From assembly GCA_016841765.1 (NCBI GenBank), contig JAENYN010000012.1:1-64000 (forward strand): a stretch of 64,000 nucleotides of DNA, read 5' to 3'. Positions 33,570 through 41,289 of the stretch are shown piece after piece. The first letter of the stretch is position 1. Every line of letters begins with the position of its first letter. The translations under genes were made by a program, and so were the position numbers. Origin of the DNA: Guptibacillus hwajinpoensis. Its GTDB lineage: Bacteria > Bacillota > Bacilli > Bacillales > Bacillaceae_O. Under the pieces are notes generated by a model. It worked only from the letters and a program-made list of their open reading frames with translations, did not search any database and was not told the DNA's origin.

Positions 33570-34625
33570 ATGAGTTGGAAAAAAATGAGTGTTGCCATCA
33601 TGCTGACAGCGGCTTTCCTCCTTGTCGGGGTAATAGCGGTGAACTATTTCGTAAATCCGCTTGGAAAATATTCGTCGCGTGAATTTCCGTCGCTTGTCTG
33701 GACGGCGCGTGCCGATAAAGCCCAGCTGCTGTCAGAATATGAACAGGAACCGGAAGTGCTCGTGCTCGGGTCGAGTCGTTCGATGAAAATCGACCCGGAG
33801 TTCATTGAAAAGCAGACCGATAAACCATCTTTCAATGCCAGTGTCAACTCGGCAATGGCAGAGGATTATTACGTCATGCTCAAATACGCGCTAGAAGAAG
33901 TCGGCGTGAAGCCTGAGGTCATTCTGCTTGGCATTGATGTGGAATCCTTCCACAACGGCCGGGATCCGGATGAACGGCTTGTCTATAATGACCGCTTCCT
34001 GAAATACTTGCACGATAAAGATCGACCGAACATGGGTGACCGGGTCAAAACGATGCTGACCTATGATGAAGTGAGGGGATCGTTCAGAAGCCTTTATTTC
34101 TCGGCAACCGCATATCCCGAACCGATGGCGACATATACAGAAAATGGTTTTCTTCACTACCCGAAACGAGAAAGGAAGTTAGAGAAGGGAACATATAAAC
34201 CAAAGATACAGGAATACGTCGGCAAGTATCAGGACCGTTACAAAGGCTATACAAAAGTTGATGAAGACCGGAAAGATTACTTCGAGAAATTCCTTCAGCT
34301 TGCTGAAGAGAATGACATTGAAGTTGCAGGTTTCATAACGACCCTCCACGACGATGTCATCAAGGCGCTGGATGAAGATCATGTGTACAGTGACCGCAAA
34401 AAAGAAGTGACAGCTTTCCTCTCCGAAATGGAGAAAAAATACAGCCACTTCAGCTATAAAGATTTTGACAGAGTGGATAAATATGATGGATCACTGGAAG
34501 CCTTTTATGACGGCGCGCATATCCAGGAAAAAAACGCCAACATCATTACGGCGGAATTGCTAAATGAGGTCAAGCTGACAGAACCGGCCCGGGCCTCCGC
34601 TTCAGAAGCTGACCGCCCGTCTTAA
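33570..34625 (+). CDS. SGNH-like acetyltransferase partner of the MBOAT protein
   Basis: 351 residues with one N-terminal membrane helix (residues 6-27). The outside domain has a block I LVLGSSRSMKI, with Ser68-Ser69, near residue 65 and a block V YDGAHIQEKNAN near residue 330, where an Asp and His would complete a Ser-His-Asp triad. In AlgI/AlgJ- and PatA/PatB-type systems such a protein moves the acetyl group from the MBOAT partner to the polymer. Weak similarity also exists to DltD-type proteins. A terminator follows. Confidence 0.75.
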   Translation: MSWKKMSVAIMLTAAFLLVGVIAVNYFVNPLGKYSSREFPSLVWTARADKAQLLSEYEQEPEVLVLGSSRSMKIDPEFIEKQTDKPSFNASVNSAMAEDYYVMLKYALEEVGVKPEVILLGIDVESFHNGRDPDERLVYNDRFLKYLHDKDRPNMGDRVKTMLTYDEVRGSFRSLYFSATAYPEPMATYTENGFLHYPKRERKLEKGTYKPKIQEYVGKYQDRYKGYTKVDEDRKDYFEKFLQLAEENDIEVAGFITTLHDDVIKALDEDHVYSDRKKEVTAFLSEMEKKYSHFSYKDFDRVDKYDGSLEAFYDGAHIQEKNANIITAELLNEVKLTEPARASASEADRPS

Positions 34626-34668
34626 AAGAAAGTGACCAATCCGCATGACGATGCGGTTCAAATAAAGG

Positions 34669-34698
34669 AACCCTTGCTGATAAGGCAAGGGTTTTTTG
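34669..34698 (+). terminator. Terminator of the MBOAT-SGNH operon
   Basis: AACCCTTGC pairs with GCAAGGGTT around seven bases, then a T-run. A smaller hairpin, CCGCATGACGATGCGG, precedes it at 34641-34656. Confidence 0.85.
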
Positions 34699-34743
34699 GC
34701 TATTTGGGGGGCTCTTTCTTTTTACATCAGCCTTTGAAGCAGA

Positions 34744-34779
34744 AAAAGCCGGCCGCTTCTGAAGAGCGGGCCGGCTTTT
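34744..34779 (-). terminator. Terminator of queF-transporter operon
   Basis: AAAAGCCGGCC pairs with GGCCGGCTTTT; on the minus strand the stem ends in T-rich DNA right after the transporter stop. Confidence 0.8.
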
Positions 34780-34780
34780 C

Positions 34781-35431
34781 TTATACAGCGTACGGTTCCT
34801 GCATCGTTTCGCTCGTTCCCTTTGTTTTTGTGAACAAATAGAACAGCGGCGTATCGATAAGGGCAAGCAGGAGCTTAACACCAAACTGGGAAACAATCAT
34901 CACCCAGATGTTCGGAACGGAACCATAAAAAGCGATCGTAATGAAAATGGTTGTATCGATGAACTGGGAAGCAAAGGTGCTCGCATTGTTGCGGAGCCAC
35001 TTATGCTTCGTGTTTGTTTTTCCTTTAAGATAGGAAAACAGGTAAATATCAATATTTTGTGAGATGAAGTAAGCTGCGAAACTTGCTATGACAAACCGGT
35101 AATTTTGGCCGAGCAGCATTTCATAGGCACCCTGGGTTTCTGCTGCAAACGGGGCAACCGGCAGCTTCATGCCGATAAAAATCATCACACTTGCAAACAC
35201 CTGGGCAATGAAACCGAACAGCACAGTCCGCTGTGCCTGCTCACGGCCATATTCCTCATGGATAATGTCAGTAAGCAAAAATGTGAACGCATAGGTGATG
35301 ACGGCGGCGGGCAGTACGATCGAGCCTCCGACCATGATGACTTTTCCGGCAAGTGTATTGGCGGTGACCAAAGAGACTGCGAACAGAATATTCAAGAGGA
35401 CGAGCTTGTTGTCCATATACCCTTTGTTCAT
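34781..35431 (-). CDS. yhhQ: Queuosine precursor transporter (YhhQ/VUT family)
   Basis: 216 residues with six predicted membrane helices. The family signatures YAFTFLLTDIIHEEYGREQA near residue 47 and SFAAYFISQNIDIYLFSYLK near residue 116 are clear, as is the ASTFASQFIDTTIFITIAF helix. YhhQ proteins import preQ0 or preQ1. The start overlaps the queF stop by four bases, so translation is coupled, and the preQ1 riboswitch upstream of queF must control both. Confidence 0.9.
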   Translation of the reverse strand: MNKGYMDNKLVLLNILFAVSLVTANTLAGKVIMVGGSIVLPAAVITYAFTFLLTDIIHEEYGREQAQRTVLFGFIAQVFASVMIFIGMKLPVAPFAAETQGAYEMLLGQNYRFVIASFAAYFISQNIDIYLFSYLKGKTNTKHKWLRNNASTFASQFIDTTIFITIAFYGSVPNIWVMIVSQFGVKLLLALIDTPLFYLFTKTKGTSETMQEPYAV

Positions 35432-35844
35432 CGCCCGTCTCCGTCTTTCGTACGGACTGCTGTCGTCTTCAGTTCAATGCCGCCGCGGGCTGATTGATAA
35501 ACGGTGACTTCCACTTTATCCGGGTCGATTGCGAATACGAAGTCATCAGCGATCTGTGCAGCAAGTGATTCACAATAGCTTCCTTCTTCACGGAACGCCC
35601 ACAAATAAAATTTCAGTGATTTTGACTCGATGCATTTTGCATCCGGTACATATGAAATTTCCACCTGCCCAAAGTCAGGCTGCCCGGTTTTTGGGCAAAT
35701 CGACGTGAACTCAAGGGCGCGGAACGTGATTTCCTGTACATTCGGAGCCGGGAATGCTTCGTCTTTTAAGACCTGTCGTGCCTCTTCTGTGCTGGCTGGT
35801 CGCGGCATCGGCCCGGATGACGGGATTCTTGAATTGTTTTCCAT
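35428..35844 (-). CDS. queF: NADPH-dependent 7-cyano-7-deazaguanine reductase
   Basis: 138 residues of the short, YkvM-type QueF. The nucleophile Cys50 sits in FTSICPKTGQPDFGQV with Asp57 next to it, and the NADPH and substrate region ECIESKSLKFYLWAFR-like segment follows. The enzyme reduces preQ0 to preQ1 for tRNA queuosine. The ATG at 35844 is ten bases after GGAGG; the long in-frame ORF upstream runs through a dispersed repeat and is not coding. With no queC, queD or queE nearby, the cell may rely on import by the downstream transporter or have those genes elsewhere. Confidence 0.92.
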   Translation of the reverse strand: MENNSRIPSSGPMPRPASTEEARQVLKDEAFPAPNVQEITFRALEFTSICPKTGQPDFGQVEISYVPDAKCIESKSLKFYLWAFREEGSYCESLAAQIADDFVFAIDPDKVEVTVYQSARGGIELKTTAVRTKDGDGR

Positions 35845-35856
35845 AGATAAATGCCT

Positions 35857-35892
35857 CCTTAGTTTTGATAGAGCAGGATTTTTCGAACTGCT
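35857..35892 (-). promoter_or_regulatory. preQ1 class I riboswitch
   Basis: On the minus strand, stem AGCAG/CTGCT encloses the loop TTCGAAAAATC, and the tail CTATCAAAACTAAGG ends inside the queF ribosome binding site AAGGAGG. The TTC after the first stem strand and the A-rich tail ending in ACTAAGG match the preQ1-I pseudoknot. The layout implies a translational OFF switch: bound preQ1 hides the site. A -10 TATAAT lies at 35929-35924 on the same strand. Confidence 0.85.
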
Positions 35893-35984
35893 TGCTGCCG
35901 CTATGGATATCGGCAACTTAACTATTATAGCAGAGACAGTGGAAATGTACAGCTTAATCGGGAGGGTGGACGGCACAATTAGTG

Positions 35985-36045
35985 GAGGCGCCGCGCTCGC
36001 CCCGCGGAAAGCGAATGCCTGCAGCGGAAAGGAACGGGCAGCATT
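35985..36045 (+). repeat. Fragment of the long dispersed repeat
   Basis: CGCGGAAAGCGAATGCCTGCAGCGGAAAGGAACGG-like DNA here matches the right end of the 38.7-39.0 kb element (GTGGAAAGCGAGTGTCTGCAGCGCAATGGAACG). Confidence 0.6.
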
Positions 36046-36120
36046 AAAAATGCAAAATACCCTTAATCCGCAAACTACCTTAGACTTTTTAATTCGCATT
36101 CGAAGTTATATACCACTCCG

Positions 36121-36633
36121 CTAAAGAAAAAAATGAATCAACATCAAGCCGACAAACAGGAAGGCGCTGTAGCGGTGGAACCGGCGCCGTTTTCCGGACG
36201 ACTTCCTTTTCCGCATATAGCCGGTTATGAGCAGCGGGACGAGAGCTAAAAGGGTAAGCGCACCTGTCCAGCTGTAGCGGTTATCGAACGGTACATTGCT
36301 TCCCATCCACCAGGCATGCGTCAGAATCCAGAGAACGGCATAAATAGCCGTCGCCACATGGAAACGGATAAAAACCCTTGTAAACCCGACAAGCTTTCCA
36401 AGCCATTGCGGCTTCGGCCTTGGTGAATGGCTGATGGTGAACAGCAACAGATACAGTGTAAATGCAATCAAAAAATAGATGAGACCGATCCGTCCCAGCC
36501 CTTTGACACGAGTATAATCAAGCGGTTCGCTGAAAAACGCAATGGCGATCGGGATGGTGATGACACCAAGAATCGCAAGCCCTTTGGGAACCGTAAGCCT
36601 ATAGAACCATCGCAAAAGTTCATTTTTCTTCAT
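36121..36633 (-). CDS. Predicted di-heme membrane protein, ferric-reductase-like
   Basis: 170 residues with five predicted helices. Two of them carry a His pair 14 residues apart: His92 and His106 (FHVATAIYAVLWILTH) and His153 and His167 (FHRYSAFLFVGLMLIH). This double HX13H pattern on adjacent helices is how ferric reductase and YedZ-type proteins bind two stacked hemes. A further His69 lies at the end of the second helix. There is no flavin domain, so electrons would come from a partner. Stand-alone gene; role in metal reduction or electron transfer is inferred. Confidence 0.65.
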   Translation of the reverse strand: MKKNELLRWFYRLTVPKGLAILGVITIPIAIAFFSEPLDYTRVKGLGRIGLIYFLIAFTLYLLLFTISHSPRPKPQWLGKLVGFTRVFIRFHVATAIYAVLWILTHAWWMGSNVPFDNRYSWTGALTLLALVPLLITGYMRKRKSSGKRRRFHRYSAFLFVGLMLIHFFL

Positions 36634-36832
36634 TAGGGATTCCTCCTGATTCAGATGTTTGCAGCTAGAGGAATGGTGAAAATATAGATGTTACGGAAAA
36701 AGTACCCTTAATGGATATCTCGTAATCAAAACTGGTAAAAATCAAGCCGAAAGCGTATCATTTCAACTAGCAGCTATCATATTACCAATCTTTCATTTTC
36801 ATCAAGCGCAATGACATGAAGGGAGTAAAAAC

Positions 36833-38098
36833 ATGCTACTTCGATATGGGAAAGACCGCATACTATTTTTCATCCTCGCCATGTTTTTTGTGATCAGCCT
36901 GCTGGGCATCTACTCTGCTCAGAGCACACAGCAATATGACGGAAACTTTGTACTGAAACAGTTGGTATGGTATGGGGTCGGAACGGCTGCAATGCTGCTG
37001 ATTGCTTTTGTCAAAGTTCCGGCAGCAACCCGTTATCTTGCCTGGCCCGGCTATATCATCGGTCTCGTGCTCCTGCTCGGGCTCAACTTTTTGCCGGCAT
37101 CCGGTTCGGCCATTACGGCGCCGGTTATCAACGGAACACAGGGCTGGTATGCAATTTCAGGCCTCGGTGCGTTTCAGCCTTCGGAATTGATGAAAATCTT
37201 TTTGATCATCGCGCTGGCCAGCGTCATCCATTCACATAAACATAAGGTCAGCGATAAAGAAAATAAATCAGATGGCAGGCTTTTTTTGAAAATGATCCTC
37301 GTCTGGGCGGTTCCGGCCGTCCTTGTTCTGGAACAGCCGGATATCGGCACCGTGCTTGTCTATCTTTCCATCTTATTTGTCATGCTGATCATTTCAGGAA
37401 TCAGCCTGAAAGTGATCGGTTCAATCCTCATCGCCATATTGGGCGGGCTGGGGCTGTTTTTTCTTTTCTTTTTCAAGTTCCCTTCTGTACTCGGACTGGT
37501 GCTGAAAGAATATCAGCTCAACCGGTTATCCGGATGGCTCGAACCTTTCCAGCATGCAAAAACGAGCGGTTACCAGCTTGTCCAGTCACTGTCCGTCATC
37601 GGAGACGGAAAGCTGGGAGGAACCGGCTACCTGGCGACAGAGACACAGCTGCCCGAGGCGCATTCCGATTTCATCTTCACCATCATCAGCGGTGAATTCG
37701 GCTTTTTTGGAGCGGCAATCGTTCTGATTCTTTATTTTGTCCTGATTGCCCGTATGATTAACATTGCCTTCAAGTCCGTCCATCCAGTGAACCGTTACAT
37801 TATCACCGGCATTACCGGCATGATCACCTTTCATGTATTTGAAAATATCGGCATGACGATTGGGCTGCTGCCGATCACCGGCATTCCGCTTCCATTCATC
37901 AGCTACGGCGGAAGTTCCCTGCTTGCCAATATGGCGGCGGTCGGTATCGTGTTGAGCGTCTATAGCCACACGGACGGCAAAGATCTGCCGAGCCGGAAAA
38001 CGATTCGGGAAATAAAAAACAGGCTGAACCTCGTCACCGGGCTCATGTACACTCTCCTGCTCGTTTTGCTCATACGGCTGGCGGTTGTGATGCTGTAG
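36833..38098 (+). CDS. FtsW/RodA/SpoVE-family glycosyltransferase
   Basis: 421 residues with ten membrane helices. Signatures are QPSELMKIFLIIALAS near residue 118, LEQPDIGTVLVYLSILF near residue 165 (with the catalytic-type Asp), LPEAHSDFIFTIISGEFGFF near residue 280 and LPFISYGGSSLLANMAAVGI near residue 360. SEDS proteins polymerise lipid II into peptidoglycan together with a class B penicillin-binding protein. No such partner is adjacent, so whether it is a RodA-type or a second FtsW-type enzyme is not decided. GGGAG precedes the ATG. Confidence 0.88.
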   Translation: MLLRYGKDRILFFILAMFFVISLLGIYSAQSTQQYDGNFVLKQLVWYGVGTAAMLLIAFVKVPAATRYLAWPGYIIGLVLLLGLNFLPASGSAITAPVINGTQGWYAISGLGAFQPSELMKIFLIIALASVIHSHKHKVSDKENKSDGRLFLKMILVWAVPAVLVLEQPDIGTVLVYLSILFVMLIISGISLKVIGSILIAILGGLGLFFLFFFKFPSVLGLVLKEYQLNRLSGWLEPFQHAKTSGYQLVQSLSVIGDGKLGGTGYLATETQLPEAHSDFIFTIISGEFGFFGAAIVLILYFVLIARMINIAFKSVHPVNRYIITGITGMITFHVFENIGMTIGLLPITGIPLPFISYGGSSLLANMAAVGIVLSVYSHTDGKDLPSRKTIREIKNRLNLVTGLMYTLLLVLLIRLAVVML

Positions 38099-38212
38099 CC
38101 GGAACAGCGGTCCCTGCAGGCACATCGATTGCCGGGCAGCCGATTTTTTTATCATAGCGCCTGTGCCTTCAATACAATCCATATCTAGTTGAATAAAAAA
38201 GGGGGACTAAAA

Positions 38213-38644
38213 CTGAAAAAAATATTGTTAATACTGATAGGTTTTGTATTATTGGCAGGCTGTACTACAAACTCGCAATTATCTTATTCAGAAGTAAGTA
38301 AAGAGAGCCTTAACAAAGATATTCAATCATTTTTGCAAGGTGTTCAAGAAGAAAATGGGGTTCACCTTTACTTTGATAACCAGGAAGAAGCTATATTTGT
38401 ATATTTGAATGGATCAAATGTTGTTCAAGGCGAAGATGCTATTTACTTTACAGGATTTGATGTAGAAAGAGTTAATGAAACATTAAACTTTTTATATAAA
38501 AGCGATAGAGCATCTGGTAATTCAAATTCATCATTGGAACACGAGCTTTTCTATAAGGTGAACTTAGATAAAGATTATGAGGCAGCCAAACTCTTTAATA
38601 ACGGTCATGAGACACACTTCGGTACAATATCAGGAAATAACTAA
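38213..38644 (+). CDS. Small AT-rich lipoprotein, unknown function
   Basis: 143 residues if translation starts at the CTG at 38213, six bases after GGGGGA. That start gives a clean lipoprotein signal, KKILLILIGFVLLAGC, with the lipobox LAGC. A TTG at 38189 opens the same frame but has no binding site. The mature part is acidic with no known domain (LYFDNQEEAIFVYLNGSNVV). Codon choice is clearly more AT-rich than in the neighbours, and it sits just before a dispersed repeat, both of which suggest recent arrival. Confidence 0.6.
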   Translation: MKKILLILIGFVLLAGCTTNSQLSYSEVSKESLNKDIQSFLQGVQEENGVHLYFDNQEEAIFVYLNGSNVVQGEDAIYFTGFDVERVNETLNFLYKSDRASGNSNSSLEHELFYKVNLDKDYEAAKLFNNGHETHFGTISGNN

Positions 38645-38696
38645 TTTCATTATTGAACTATCGGGGAATTAGCAATCAGAACGCCCATATTCAAAA

Positions 38697-39030
38697 CGAG
38701 GCTGAGACATAAGTATTTCAGCCAATAATAAACCCGAACGGTCAGGTGAGATTTCAATGAATCTTTCGCCGACCGTTCGGGTTTTTATTTACTCTCTTCA
38801 ATAAATCTTGTAATTTTGCATACTATTTTTAAAAGCTAGTGGAATGGAGCGGAAGACACTCGACTCCTCGAAAATAAAAACCCATTTTCTTCGTGCGGTG
38901 TTATTTCAAAGAAGCTTTTTCAAAGTCCAACGGGAAATAGAGGAAAGGCTGAGACCCCGCAGGCGCAGCCGAGGAGGCTCAGCTTCCTCCCCGTGGAAAG
39001 CGAGTGTCTGCAGCGCAATGGAACGAACTT
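38697..39030 (+). repeat. Long dispersed Bacillus-type repeat, fullest copy
   Basis: Starts with GGCTGAGACATAAGTATTTC, followed by a long hairpin ending in GACCGTTCGGGTTT (38729-38782), then GGAATGGAGCGGAAGACACTCGACTCC, an AT-rich insert (38866-38930), AGAGGAAAGGCTGAGACCCC, and finally GTGGAAAGCGAGTGTCTGCAGCG. The GACACTCGACTCC and GGAAAGCGAGTGTC ends are partly complementary, so the whole unit is a large imperfect palindrome. The rest of the gap to 39249 is AT-rich with no gene visible. Confidence 0.75.
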
Positions 39031-39249
39031 TTTTTTTTAGCTTAACTGATGATTCGTAAACAGTATGACGTTGAATAGATATTGTTCGTCTTTATGAATG
39101 ACTTATTTAGTTATGTCCCAACCGCTTGTGTGTTAATTGAATTGTTAATTACTTGCTATTTATGTTGTGAAATCGTTTGTTATTTAGTGCTAATTGATGT
39201 TTTCTCCACGTTATCTGAACTACTTACACATGATGCTGTCCGATTTTTC

Positions 39250-39549
39250 TCACTTCTTAAGCTTTTCAATTTCCTCTGAGACAATCATCGCAAGGTCATC
39301 ATTTCCGTAAGCTGACAGCATATCAAGCACGGTCTGCCCGCCGATTTCTCCGGCTTCCTCTTTTGGTACGGAGAGTTCGAGTGTTTTTAAAAGGGCGGGA
39401 TTATCGGCCTGATGAGGATAGGCCTGCCTGTATAATGCCAGGGGGTCAAGATCGTGATTGATGCACCATTGCGCAAAAACAAGAATCATCATCTGTTCAT
39501 CCTGCTTATATTGGTCAATGATTTGCTTTTCGAGATTTTCCCTATCCAT
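39250..39549 (-). CDS. Small conserved helical protein
   Basis: 99 residues, acidic and helical (MDRENLEKQIIDQYKQDEQM, FAQWCINHDLDPLALYRQAY), with no membrane segment. The ATG follows the stop of the flavin-dependent oxidoreductase directly, TGA then ATG, and its AAAGGAGG lies in the end of that gene, so it is translated with it. I believe similar hypothetical proteins exist in other Bacillus, but I cannot name the family. Possibly a partner of the oxidoreductase; function unknown. Confidence 0.65.
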   Translation of the reverse strand: MDRENLEKQIIDQYKQDEQMMILVFAQWCINHDLDPLALYRQAYPHQADNPALLKTLELSVPKEEAGEIGGQTVLDMLSAYGNDDLAMIVSEEIEKLKK

Positions 39550-40566
39550 TCAACTTCCTCCTTTATGTAAAAACTGGCCAGCCAGCAGCTCATATGACCT
39601 GATTCTCGATTCATAATCGGGTGTGATGGTTACAATCATCAATTCTTCGGCCTGGTATTGGGTTGCCAGTGCAGAAAGTTTTCGTTTCACAGTGGCGGGG
39701 CTGCCGGTGACATCTTTCGCCATTTTCCGGTCGGCTGCTTCCTGTTGTTCAGGTGTAAGCCGGTTATATAAGTCTTTCGCAGGGCCTGTGGAAGGCACCT
39801 TACGGCTGAGCTCCTGTTCTTCTTTTATGACACTCCTTACCGCAACTTCCCGGGCAAGCCCGGCTGCTTCTTCGTCTGATTCTGCACATATGGCAGAGAC
39901 GGCAATGATCACGGCAGGATCATCGGAAAAATGCGAAGGCTGAAAACTTGTTCGATAGTGCTCTACTGCCGCGGGTCCGTCTGAATTGCTCATAAAATGG
40001 CCGAATGCAAGCGGAATGCCGGTTTCGGCAGCAAGCTTTGCGCTTTTTTCACTTGTCCCGAGCAGCCATAACACCGGCGGTATGGAAGGAAGCGGATGAG
40101 CTTCTGCTTCTTTCAGCGGATGGCCGCAGGGAAGAGAGTTCAAAAGCCAGCCTGTAAGGTCGCGGACATCCTCAGGAAAACGGCGGACATTTTCAAGGTA
40201 GTTGCCGCTTAGTGCCATTGCGGCATGGGGCGGGCCGCCCGGTGCACGCCCAATTCCGAGGTCGATTCGGCCAGGGTGGAGGACCGAGAGCATGTTAAAT
40301 GTTTCGGCGATTTTATATGAGCTGTAATGCGGCAGCAGGACAGCACCCGAACCGACACGTAAGGAACTTGTCCTGTCGGCGATTTTTGAAATCATAATTT
40401 CCGGCGAAGGGGAGGCAAGACTGGCGAGCTGATGATGCTCTGCCACCCAGTAACGGGTAAACCCAAGCCTGTCGGCGGCTTCGGCAAGCTCCAGTGTTGC
40501 CAGCAGTGCATCAGCAGCAGTCTTTCCTTCGGTTATCGGTGATTGGTCAAGAATACTTAACTTCAT
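39550..40566 (-). CDS. LLM-class flavin-dependent oxidoreductase
   Basis: 338 residues of the luciferase-like fold. MKLSILDQSPITEGKTAADA at the N-terminus and GFTRYWVAEHHQLASLASPS, GSGAVLLPHYSSYKIAETFN and RIDLGIGRAPGG mark the FMN- or F420-type barrel; Bacillus members use FMN. The ATG at 40566 has AAAGGAAAGGAT upstream and replaces an earlier in-frame ATG with none. These monooxygenases act on varied substrates; none can be inferred. It is transcribed with the 99-residue gene. Confidence 0.85.
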   Translation of the reverse strand: MKLSILDQSPITEGKTAADALLATLELAEAADRLGFTRYWVAEHHQLASLASPSPEIMISKIADRTSSLRVGSGAVLLPHYSSYKIAETFNMLSVLHPGRIDLGIGRAPGGPPHAAMALSGNYLENVRRFPEDVRDLTGWLLNSLPCGHPLKEAEAHPLPSIPPVLWLLGTSEKSAKLAAETGIPLAFGHFMSNSDGPAAVEHYRTSFQPSHFSDDPAVIIAVSAICAESDEEAAGLAREVAVRSVIKEEQELSRKVPSTGPAKDLYNRLTPEQQEAADRKMAKDVTGSPATVKRKLSALATQYQAEELMIVTITPDYESRIRSYELLAGQFLHKGGS

Positions 40567-40626
40567 ATTCGGATCCTTTCCTTTTTGCCCTTTTTGCTCT
40601 ACATTAGCCCCAATTGGCCTCGGGGA

Positions 40627-40642
40627 CAAACGAAAACGTTTG
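40627..40642. promoter_or_regulatory. Palindromic operator upstream of the LLM oxidoreductase
   Basis: CAAACG and CGTTTG flank AAAA in a perfect dyad, 61 bases upstream of the oxidoreductase ATG. Its centre AAAACGTTTG resembles cre and other LacI-family operators, with two mismatches to the cre consensus. Confidence 0.45.
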
Positions 40643-40708
40643 AAACAGAGTGAAAAATGTAGGAAAAAGAAGAATAGCGGGTGTTTGTTTTTAATAATGA
40701 ACGATTTT

Positions 40709-40777
40709 GTTCTTTATAGTGTTTTTACATGTCCTCATTGTACATTATAATGAAAGTAGATGTTCTTAAAAAAGAAC
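40709..40777 (+). promoter_or_regulatory. Promoter of the PilZ-like gene with SinR boxes
   Basis: TTTACA (40724-40729) and TATAAT (40746-40751), 16 bases apart, form the promoter. GTTCTTT at 40709-40715 matches the SinR box GTTCTYT exactly. GTTCTTAAAAAAGAAC at 40762-40777 is an inverted pair whose second half is again an exact box. SinR bound on both sides of the promoter would block it. Confidence 0.75.
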
Positions 40778-40797
40778 AAAAGGAGGACGAATCAAAA

Positions 40798-41208
40798 ATG
40801 GAACAGGAAATAGGAAAGAAGATGTATATCACCCACCTGCTCGAGCAGCCTGTCAAAGGGAAAATAGCCGTTTCCGGTGTAGATGGAAAACCATTGAAAA
40901 CAAATAAAGGGACAGTGCTGATTACGCTGCTCATGACAGACGGGCTCGAATTCGTCAGTCATCTGAATTTTCCGGTATCCGAACGGGTCAGGCTGACACT
41001 GGAGTTCCCGGCGGGGGAGGAGCAATGGTCGCTGACGGGGTCGGTACGCCACAAGAAACATTACCGCGGATACCTGAACAAATACATGTTCCACTTTCAT
41101 ATGGAAGGAAAACCGTTGTATGAAACAGAATTCCGCAACATGCTGAAAGAGCTGGCAGTAAAAACAGCCTGGGAAACCAATGCACCTGCAGATGGCCATC
41201 TTCACTGA
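40798..41208 (+). CDS. PilZ-like domain protein under SinR control
   Basis: 136 residues from the ATG at 40798, after AAAGGAGG; an earlier in-frame ATG lies in the operator. The chain is beta-rich: ITHLLEQPVKGKIAVSGVDG, GTVLITLLMTDGLEFVSHLN, RVRLTLEFPAGEEQWSLTGSV, then RHKKHYRGYLNKYMFHFHM. The strand order and the position of the TDGLEFVS segment resemble a PilZ barrel, where DxSxxG binds c-di-GMP, but the classic RxxxR is not clear, so ligand binding is uncertain. It converges on sinR. A link to c-di-GMP and matrix control is inferred from the neighbours. Confidence 0.6.
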   Translation: MEQEIGKKMYITHLLEQPVKGKIAVSGVDGKPLKTNKGTVLITLLMTDGLEFVSHLNFPVSERVRLTLEFPAGEEQWSLTGSVRHKKHYRGYLNKYMFHFHMEGKPLYETEFRNMLKELAVKTAWETNAPADGHLH

Positions 41209-41246
41209 ACGGGGATTGGACAGGGTGATTCTTTATCTGAAAGCGA

Positions 41247-41275
41247 AAAGCTGCCGCCGGAACCGGCAGCAGCTT
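41247..41275 (-). terminator. Terminator of sinR
   Basis: On the minus strand AAGCTGCTGCCGG pairs with CCGGCGGCAGCTT and is followed by TTCGCTTTC. It also lies just past the PilZ-like gene and may serve both. Confidence 0.75.
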
Positions 41276-41289
41276 AAAGGATACGTCTA

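Noticed and set aside
35845..36099. N-terminal extension of QueF
   Set aside because: It would include the preQ1 riboswitch and a dispersed-repeat fragment; the 138-residue form matches the family.
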